Shown here in pieces: positions 56,873 through 64,000 of a DNA stretch of 64,000 bases. This DNA is from Stenotrophomonas africana (lineage in GTDB: Bacteria > Pseudomonadota > Gammaproteobacteria > Xanthomonadales > Xanthomonadaceae): the NCBI RefSeq assembly GCF_013004645.1, contig NZ_JABEME010000014.1:1-64000 (forward strand), written 5' to 3'. A program made the translations under genes and the position numbers. Numbering within the stretch: the first letter of the stretch is position 1; every line of letters begins with the position of its first letter. The notes under the pieces are model-generated. The model was not told the origin of the DNA, did no database searches, and saw only the letters and a program-made list of their open reading frames with translations.

Positions 56873-56918
56873 ATCCTAGGGTTTATTGATTGAACGTTCA
56901 ATCAATAAAAAGCATAAT
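56873..56918. promoter_or_regulatory. Divergent bet promoters with a perfect 28-bp BetI operator
   Basis: The palindrome at 56882-56909 has half-site TTTATTGATTGAAC. Rightward, TTGAAC (56890-56895), 17 bases and CATAAT (56913-56918) form a promoter for betI. Leftward, TTGAAC on the minus strand (56901-56896), 17 bases and TAGGAT (56878-56873) form a promoter for betT. The operator centre lies exactly between the two -35 boxes, so bound BetI would block both. That BetI releases DNA on choline is known from E. coli and related bacteria. Confidence 0.88.
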
Positions 56919-56961
56919 GGCGGGCAGCCCGATCCTTCGGGTCGCAATCCGTGGAGAGACA

Positions 56962-57552
56962 ATGCCGAAGAAAGGCGTGGAACCGGTACGGCGCGAGCAG
57001 CTGATCCGGGCCACTTTCCAGACCATCGACGAGATCGGCATGGCCGATGCGACCGTCGCCACCATCGCGAAGAAGGCAGGGCTGTCCAGCGGCATCGTCG
57101 CCCACTACTTCGGCGACAAGGACGGCCTGCTCAATGCTGCAATGCGGCAGATCCTGCGTGAGCTGAAGGACGCCGTCGCCCGCTACCGCGCCGACGCCAG
57201 CGACGACCCGCGCGAGCAGCTGCGCGCCATCGTCGATGGCAACTTCGACGACAGCCAGATCAACGGCACCGCCATGCGCGTCTGGCTCACCTTCTGGGCC
57301 GCGAGCATGCACCAGCCGGAACTGGCCCGGCTGCAGCGCGCCAACGACCAGCGCCTGTTCTCCAACCTGTGCCACCAGTTCAACCGCCTGCTGCCCCACC
57401 CGCAGGCCCGCCTGGCCGCCCGCGGCCTGGCCGCGATGATCGATGGCCTGTGGCTGCGCGGCAGCCTGGTCGGCGGCCAGTTCAATGCCGAGAAGTCCCG
57501 GCGCATCGCTTACGGCTATATCGACTTCCAGTTGCAGGCTGTCGCGCTATAA
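56962..57552 (+). CDS. betI: Choline-responsive TetR-family repressor BetI
   Basis: BetI represses the bet genes until choline is present. From ATG 56962 (GGAGAG upstream) the product has 196 residues and begins [20 protein letters not shown], as in known BetI; the frame opening at 56890 starts inside the operator and is rejected. The helix-turn-helix is [20 protein letters not shown]. The C-terminal part matches the BetI ligand domain ([34 protein letters not shown]). betB follows 38 bases later. Confidence 0.95.
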   Translation: MPKKGVEPVRREQLIRATFQTIDEIGMADATVATIAKKAGLSSGIVAHYFGDKDGLLNAAMRQILRELKDAVARYRADASDDPREQLRAIVDGNFDDSQINGTAMRVWLTFWAASMHQPELARLQRANDQRLFSNLCHQFNRLLPHPQARLAARGLAAMIDGLWLRGSLVGGQFNAEKSRRIAYGYIDFQLQAVAL

Positions 57553-57590
57553 GCGCTTCAGCACCCGCCCCCTTCCAAGGAGTACGCCCC

Positions 57591-59063
<1,473 letters not shown>

Positions 59064-59164
59064 CCGGCGCGCCGCCAGCACGCCCCATCGTCCGGCCACC
59101 GCGCCGATCCGACATCCCGCCGGGACGCCTGCATGCAGCGCGCCCCGGCCTGCAGGAGACACCC

Positions 59165-60847
59165 ATGAGCACCCACAACGAGTACGACTACATCATCATC
59201 GGCGCCGGTTCGGCCGGCAACGTGCTGGCTACCCGCCTCACCGAAGATGCCGATGTCAGCGTGCTGCTGCTGGAAGCCGGTGGCCCGGACTACCGGCTCG
59301 ACTTCCGTACCCAGATGCCGGCGGCACTGGCCTTCCCACTGCAGGGCAAGCGCTACAACTGGGCGTACAAGACCGATCCGGAGCCCTTCATGAACAACCG
59401 CCGCATGGACTGCGGCCGCGGCAAGGGCCTGGGCGGCTCGTCGCTGATCAACGGCATGTGCTACATCCGCGGCAACGCGATGGACTATGACAACTGGGCC
59501 AGCATGCCGGGCCTGGAAGACTGGACCTACCTGGACTGCCTGCCCTACTTCCGCAAGGCCGAAACCCGTGATATCGGCCCCAATGACTACCACGGTGGCG
59601 ACGGCCCGCTGCGCGTTACCACGCCCAAGGCCGGCAACAACGAGCTGTTCGCTGCGATGGTCGAAGCCGGCGTGCAGGCCGGCTACCCGCGCACCGACGA
59701 CCTCAACGGCTACCAGCAGGAAGGTTTCGGCCCGATGGACCGCACGGTGACCCCGAAGGGCCGTCGTTCCAGCACCGCCCGCGGCTACCTGGACCTGGCC
59801 AAGCCGCGCCCGAACCTGACCATCGTCACCCACGCGCTGACCGACCGCATCCTGTTCTCGGGCAAGCGTGCGGTGGGCGTGCAGTGGCTGCACAGCGACC
59901 AGCCGCAGCGCGCCACCGCCCGCCGCGAAGTGCTGCTGTGCGGCGGCGCCATCGCCTCGCCGCAGATCCTGCAGCGCTCGGGCGTCGGCCCGGCCGACCT
60001 GCTGCGCAGCCTGGACATCGACCTGGTGCACCACCTGCCAGGCGTCGGCGCCAACCTGCAGGACCACCTCGAGATGTACCTGCAGTACGAGTGCAAGAAG
60101 CCGGTGTCGCTGGCGCCGGCACTGAAGCTGTACAACCAGCCGGCGATCGGTGCCGAGTGGCTGTTCCTGGGCACCGGCATCGGCGCCAGCAACCAGTTCG
60201 AGGCCGGTGGCTTCATCCGCAGCGACGCCGAATTCGACTGGCCGAACCTGCAGTACCACTTCCTGCCGGTGGCGATCAATTACAACGGCTCCAACCCGAT
60301 CAAGGCGCACAGCTTCCAGATGCACGTCGGTTCGATGCGCTCACCCAGCCGCGGCCGCATCCACGTGCGCTCAAAGGACCCGCGCGAACATCCGAGCATC
60401 CTGTTCAACTACATGTCGCACGACCAGGACTGGCGCGAGTTCCGTGCGGCGATCCGCATCACCCGCGAGATCTTCGCGCAGCCGGCGCTGGCCCCGTACA
60501 GCGGCCGCGAGATCTCGCCGGGAAGCGCGCTGCAGACCGACGCGCAGATCGATGCGTTCGTGCGCGAGCACGCCGAGACTGCCTATCACCCGTCGTGCTC
60601 GAACAAGATGGGCCATGCCGACGATCCGATGGCGGTTGTCGATGGCCAGGGCCGCGTACACGGGCTGGAAGGCCTGCGCATCGTCGATGCCTCCATCATG
60701 CCGCAGGTGGTGACCGGCAACCTCAACGCGCCGACCATCATGATGGCCGAGAAGCTGGCCGACGTGATCCGCGGCCGCACCCCGCTCGCCCGTAGCACCG
60801 CGCCGTACTACAAGGCCAACGGCGCACCGGTGCGCAAGCAGGGCTGA
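59165..60847 (+). CDS. betA: Choline dehydrogenase BetA
   Basis: BetA is the membrane-associated FAD enzyme that oxidises choline to betaine aldehyde. The 560-residue GMC oxidoreductase has the FAD-binding motif [20 protein letters not shown], the GMC signature [20 protein letters not shown] and a C-terminal catalytic His region ([19 protein letters not shown]). AGGAG precedes the ATG. The 101-base gap after betB has no promoter that I recognise, so it is probably in the betIBA operon. Confidence 0.97.
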   Translation: MSTHNEYDYIIIGAGSAGNVLATRLTEDADVSVLLLEAGGPDYRLDFRTQMPAALAFPLQGKRYNWAYKTDPEPFMNNRRMDCGRGKGLGGSSLINGMCYIRGNAMDYDNWASMPGLEDWTYLDCLPYFRKAETRDIGPNDYHGGDGPLRVTTPKAGNNELFAAMVEAGVQAGYPRTDDLNGYQQEGFGPMDRTVTPKGRRSSTARGYLDLAKPRPNLTIVTHALTDRILFSGKRAVGVQWLHSDQPQRATARREVLLCGGAIASPQILQRSGVGPADLLRSLDIDLVHHLPGVGANLQDHLEMYLQYECKKPVSLAPALKLYNQPAIGAEWLFLGTGIGASNQFEAGGFIRSDAEFDWPNLQYHFLPVAINYNGSNPIKAHSFQMHVGSMRSPSRGRIHVRSKDPREHPSILFNYMSHDQDWREFRAAIRITREIFAQPALAPYSGREISPGSALQTDAQIDAFVREHAETAYHPSCSNKMGHADDPMAVVDGQGRVHGLEGLRIVDASIMPQVVTGNLNAPTIMMAEKLADVIRGRTPLARSTAPYYKANGAPVRKQG

Positions 60848-60884
60848 CGCAGACGGCCCTTCTGCCGACTCACACCCCAAACCG

Positions 60885-60960
60885 GTAGGTGCCCACCTTG
60901 GTGGGCACATCTCCACAGCGCCCCCCTCGCAATCCCGTGCCGACCAAGGTCGGCACCTAC
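60885..60960. repeat. SMAG dimer between betA and rpfB
   Basis: GTAGGTGCCCACCTTGGTGG at 60885 faces GTGCCGACCAAGGTCGGCAC ending in CTAC at 60957-60960. The pair can fold into a long hairpin and marks the end of the bet operon. The rest of the 235-base gap before rpfB shows no clear promoter. Confidence 0.85.
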
Positions 60961-61082
60961 CGTTGCAGCCTCCGCGAACCCCTCTTCGCGTTTTCCCTAC
61001 GGCGGGGTATGCTGCAATGAACGGCCATTGTCGCTACGCTCAGGGCCGAAACCTAAAACATCACGATTCCTGGAGGGGGAAT

Positions 61083-62759
61083 ATGAGTCTGGATCGTCCC
61101 TGGCTGCAGAGCTATCCGAAAGGCGTTCCCGCCGAAATCGACGTCAACGAGTTCCATTCGGTCGCCTCGGTCTTCGACGCTTCCGTCGCGAAATTCCGCG
61201 ACCGCCCCGCCTACTCCAGCTTCGGCAAGGTGCTCACCTACGGTGAGACCGATGCGCTGGTCACCCGGTTCGCCGCCTACCTGCTGGGTGAGCTCAAGCT
61301 CAAGAAGGGCGACCGCGTCGCCCTGATGATGCCCAACTGCCTGCAGTACCCGGTGGCCACTTTCGGCGTGCTGCGCGCCGGCCTGACCGTGGTCAACGTC
61401 AACCCGCTGTACACCGCGCGCGAACTCAAGCACCAGCTGGTCGACGCCGGCGTCAGTGCGCTGGTGGTGGTCGACAACTTCGGCGACACCGTCGAGCAGG
61501 TCATCGCCGATACGCCGGTCAAGCACGTGATCACCACCGGCCTGGGCGACCTGCTCGGTGCCAAGGGCGCGATCGTCAACTTCGTGCTGAAGTACGTCAA
61601 GAAGATGGTTCCCAACTACCACATCAAGGGCGCCGTCCGCTTCAAGCAGGCGCTCAAGCTGGGCAGCCACCACACGCTTCCGAAGGTCGAGATCGACCAC
61701 GACGACATTGCCTTCCTGCAGTACACCGGCGGTACCACCGGCGTTGCCAAGGGCGCGATGCTGACCAACCGCAACCTGATCGCCAACATGCAGCAGGCGT
61801 CGGCATGGTTGTCGACCTCGGGCATCGAGCCGGGCAAGGAAGTGATCATTACTGCCCTGCCGCTGTACCACATCTTCGCGCTGACCGCGAACGGGCTGGT
61901 CTTCATGAAGTTCGGTGGCTGCAACCACCTGATCACCAACCCGCGCGACATGAAGGGCTTCGTCAAGGAGCTCAAGGGCACCCGCTTCACCGCCATCACC
62001 GGCGTCAACACGCTGTTCAACGGCCTTCTCAACACTCCGGGCTTCGACGAGATCGACTTCTCGTCGGTCAAGTTCACCCTGGGCGGCGGCATGGCGGTTC
62101 AACGTGCCGTGGCCGAACGCTGGAAGAAGGTCACCGGCGTGACCCTGGTTGAAGCCTACGGCTTGACCGAAACCTCGCCGGCAGCCTGCATCAACCCGCT
62201 CACCCTGCCCGAGTACAACGGCGCCATCGGTCTGCCGATCCCGTCCACCGATGCCTGCATCAAGGACGACAACGGCAACATCCTGGCGCTGGGCGAAGTG
62301 GGCGAGCTGTGCATCAAGGGCCCGCAGGTGATGAAGGGTTACTGGCAGCGCCCGGAAGAAACCGCCACCGCCATCGATGCGGATGGCTGGCTGCACACCG
62401 GCGACATGGCCAAGATGGACGAACAGGGCTTCTTCTATATCGTCGACCGCAAGAAGGACATGATCCTGGTGTCCGGCTTCAACGTGTACCCGAACGAGGT
62501 CGAAGACGTCATCGCGATGATGCCGGGCGTGCTGGAAGTCGCTGCCGTCGGTGTCCCGGACGAGAAGTCCGGCGAAGTGGTCAAGGTCGTGATCGTGAAG
62601 AAGGATCCGAACCTGACCGCGGAAATGGTCAAGGAACATGCGCGGGCAAACCTGACCGGTTACAAGCACCCCAGAATCGTAGAATTCCGAAAAGAGCTGC
62701 CGAAGACCAACGTCGGCAAGATTCTCCGTCGCGAGCTGCGTGATACGCCCGCCCAGTAA
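61083..62759 (+). CDS. rpfB: Long-chain fatty acyl-CoA ligase RpfB (FadD-type)
   Basis: RpfB activates long-chain fatty acids to CoA thioesters and in Xanthomonas takes part in turnover of DSF. From ATG 61083 with GGAGGGGG upstream it has 558 residues; the open frame back to 60963 lacks a ribosome site. The adenylate-forming signatures are FLQYTGGTTGVAKGAMLTNR, EAYGLTETSPAACINPLTLP and GWLHTGDMAKMDEQGFFYIV, and the C-terminal catalytic Lys lies in ELPKTNVGKILRREL. Its place next to rpfF decides between rpfB and a general fadD; both functions are compatible. Confidence 0.93.
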   Translation: MSLDRPWLQSYPKGVPAEIDVNEFHSVASVFDASVAKFRDRPAYSSFGKVLTYGETDALVTRFAAYLLGELKLKKGDRVALMMPNCLQYPVATFGVLRAGLTVVNVNPLYTARELKHQLVDAGVSALVVVDNFGDTVEQVIADTPVKHVITTGLGDLLGAKGAIVNFVLKYVKKMVPNYHIKGAVRFKQALKLGSHHTLPKVEIDHDDIAFLQYTGGTTGVAKGAMLTNRNLIANMQQASAWLSTSGIEPGKEVIITALPLYHIFALTANGLVFMKFGGCNHLITNPRDMKGFVKELKGTRFTAITGVNTLFNGLLNTPGFDEIDFSSVKFTLGGGMAVQRAVAERWKKVTGVTLVEAYGLTETSPAACINPLTLPEYNGAIGLPIPSTDACIKDDNGNILALGEVGELCIKGPQVMKGYWQRPEETATAIDADGWLHTGDMAKMDEQGFFYIVDRKKDMILVSGFNVYPNEVEDVIAMMPGVLEVAAVGVPDEKSGEVVKVVIVKKDPNLTAEMVKEHARANLTGYKHPRIVEFRKELPKTNVGKILRRELRDTPAQ

Positions 62760-62787
62760 GGGTTTCCGGGCAAGCGAGCAGCACAGG

Positions 62788-62818
62788 GACCCCGCCGGAG
62801 ACGGCGGGGTCTTTCTAT
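62788..62818 (+). terminator. Rho-independent terminator after rpfB
   Basis: A 10-bp stem GACCCCGCCG / CGGCGGGGTC with GAGA loop is followed by TTTCTATT. It implies that rpfF, 140 bases further on, has its own promoter. Confidence 0.88.
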
Positions 62819-62959
62819 TACTGGAACATGGCCAGTTCAGTGCTTGCGGGCGGTTCACGACGGGTGCATAGAATCAGTCGCCGCCGCACGTTCAGCTCGC
62901 CCCCTCCACTCCTCTCCGTCCGCTCTGCGGTTGGCCGGACGGTCACACGGAGAACTCCC

Positions 62960-63829
62960 ATGTCCGCAGTACGCCCCATCATCACCCGCCCCTCGCAGCA
63001 CCCTACCCTGCGCATCACCGAAGAGCCCGAGCGGGATGTCTACTGGATCCACATGCACGCCAACCTGGTCAACCAGCCGGGCCGCCCGTGCTTCGCCTCG
63101 CGCCTGGTCGATGACATCGTCGACTACCAGCGCGAACTGGGCGATCGCCTCAGCGCCTCGCACGCTCTGTCACCCCATGTCGTTCTTGCCTCGGACAGTG
63201 ACGTATTCAACTTGGGCGGCGACCTGGAACTGTTCTGCCGCCTGATCCGCGAAGGCGACCGCGCCCGCCTGCTCGACTATGCCCAGCGCTGCGTGCGCGG
63301 CGTGCATGCCTTCCATGCCGGCCTGGGAACCCGTGCCCACAGCATCGCCCTGGTCCAGGGCAATGCACTGGGTGGCGGCTTCGAGGCTGCACTCAGCTGC
63401 CACACCATCGTCGCCGAGGAAGGCGTGCTGATGGGCCTGCCGGAGGTGCTGTTCGACCTGTTCCCGGGCATGGGCGCCTACTCCTTCCTGTGCCAGCGGA
63501 TCAGCCCACGACTGGCCGAGAAGATCATGCTGGAAGGCAACCTTTACACCGCCAGCCAGCTGAAGGAAATGGGCCTGGTCGACATCGTGGTGCCGGTGGG
63601 CGAAGGCGTTGCCGCAGTCGAACAGGTGATCAAGGAAAGCCGGCGCATTCCGCACGCGTGGGCGGCGATGCGTGAGGTCAACGAGATCGCCACCATGGTG
63701 CCGCTGCATGAAATGATGCGGATCACCGAGATCTGGGTGGACACCGCCATGCAGCTGGGCGAGAAGTCCCTGCGCACCATGGATCGGCTGGTACGGGCGC
63801 AGGCCCGGCGCAATGGCGACCCGGCCTGA
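62960..63829 (+). CDS. rpfF: DSF synthase RpfF (crotonase family)
   Basis: RpfF makes the cis-2-unsaturated fatty acid signal DSF from acyl carrier protein-bound precursors by combined dehydratase and thioesterase action. From ATG 62960 (GGAG upstream) it has 289 residues. The two catalytic Glu residues known in the Xanthomonas enzyme correspond to E142 (GNALGGGFEAAL) and E162 (GLPEVLFDLFPGMG). The open frame upstream to 62828 runs through the spacer and is rejected. S. maltophilia has two rpf variants; I cannot assign this one from the visible part. Confidence 0.95.
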   Translation: MSAVRPIITRPSQHPTLRITEEPERDVYWIHMHANLVNQPGRPCFASRLVDDIVDYQRELGDRLSASHALSPHVVLASDSDVFNLGGDLELFCRLIREGDRARLLDYAQRCVRGVHAFHAGLGTRAHSIALVQGNALGGGFEAALSCHTIVAEEGVLMGLPEVLFDLFPGMGAYSFLCQRISPRLAEKIMLEGNLYTASQLKEMGLVDIVVPVGEGVAAVEQVIKESRRIPHAWAAMREVNEIATMVPLHEMMRITEIWVDTAMQLGEKSLRTMDRLVRAQARRNGDPA

Positions 63830-63841
63830 TCGTCTGGCGGG

Positions 63842-64000
63842 TCAGGACGGGCTGCGCTCGCTGTCGTCGCGGTGTGGTGCCCCCGCACTACGGGCGGCCA
63901 ACGCATTCCTGCCGTTGCGCAGCGCGGTCGCCAGGTTGCCGAGGCGGGAGCTCCATTCACCCTTAAGCTGCCAGTCCGCCATGCGCATGATTTCGCCACT
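63842..64000 (-). CDS. rpfC: 3' end of rpfC, DSF sensor kinase (partial)
   Basis: The minus-strand frame entering at the window edge codes for the last 52 residues (SGEIMRMADWQLKGEWSSRL, LGNLATALRNGRNALAARSA) and stops with TGA at 63844-63842. The helical, Arg/Ala-rich ending fits the tail of a hybrid sensor kinase after its Hpt domain. In Stenotrophomonas and Xanthomonas rpfC lies convergent to rpfF, here with a gap of only 12 bases. The identification rests on position, since no catalytic motif is inside the window. Confidence 0.7.
   Translation of the reverse strand, partial: SGEIMRMADWQLKGEWSSRLGNLATALRNGRNALAARSAGAPHRDDSERSPS

Noticed and set aside
56890-56961. Upstream start for betI inside the operator
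   Set aside because: The segment holds the palindrome and promoter. MPKKG at 56962 has a ribosome site and matches known BetI starts.

Overview
The window reads as a chromosomal segment of a Stenotrophomonas (S. maltophilia complex) or very close Xanthomonadaceae relative. The evidence is high GC with strong G/C third-position bias, many short palindromes ending in GTAG/CTAC (the SMAG class of Stenotrophomonas REP elements), and the neighbourhood of a polar-flagellum/chemotaxis cluster, aconitase genes, the bet genes and the rpfB-rpfF-rpfC quorum-sensing locus. The species is inferred from gene content and order. No database search was run.

Layout. (1) 1-11276: fliEFGHIJK and fliLMNOPQR, encoding basal body, switch, export apparatus and hook-length control. 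Each block starts at a sigma-54 type (GG-N10-GC) promoter. (2) 11300-16210: two genes (an MHYT-GGDEF-EAL c-di-GMP enzyme and a secreted S15/CocE-type hydrolase) between SMAG repeats, interrupting the flagellar block. (3) 16255-22872: flhB-flhA-flhF-flhG-fliA behind a third sigma-54 type promoter. (4) 22930-29627: cheY-cheZ-cheA-motC-motD-parC-parP-like/cheW. (5) 29865-45478: a second chemosensory set with STAS-cheY-cheA, three methyl-accepting proteins, a YcgR-type PilZ brake, cheW, a small exported protein, cheR, cheD and cheB. Six strong or weaker FliA (sigma-28) promoter candidates precede its units, and one more precedes motC.

(6) 45500-48100: small exported protein and a WG-repeat protein with more AT-rich stretches, flanked by repeats. 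(7) 48088-54407: acnB and acnA with a VapBC-like toxin-antitoxin pair between them. (8) 54532-60847: small exported protein, then the choline/glycine-betaine unit betT <- operator -> betI-betB-betA. A perfect 28-bp palindrome covers the -35 boxes of both divergent promoters. (9) 61083-64000: rpfB, rpfF and the convergent 3' end of rpfC (DSF signalling).

How it works together. Sigma-54 promoters drive early and middle flagellar blocks that include fliA. FliA then appears to drive motor, receptor and chemotaxis units through TAAA/TCAA-N15-GCCGATAA promoters. FlhF/FlhG set flagellar position and number, and ParC/ParP-like proteins probably place the chemosensory array at the same pole. C-di-GMP turnover (MHYT-GGDEF-EAL) and sensing (YcgR) lie in the same locus. 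No tRNA, rRNA, CRISPR array or intact insertion sequence was seen. The most interesting points are protein-level repeats (FliM-like peptides in CheA, tandem TWDDLP motifs in the ParP-like protein), a candidate leaderless motC mRNA, a repeat-derived half of the flhB promoter, several families of palindromic repeats, and apparent gene conversion among the three receptors.
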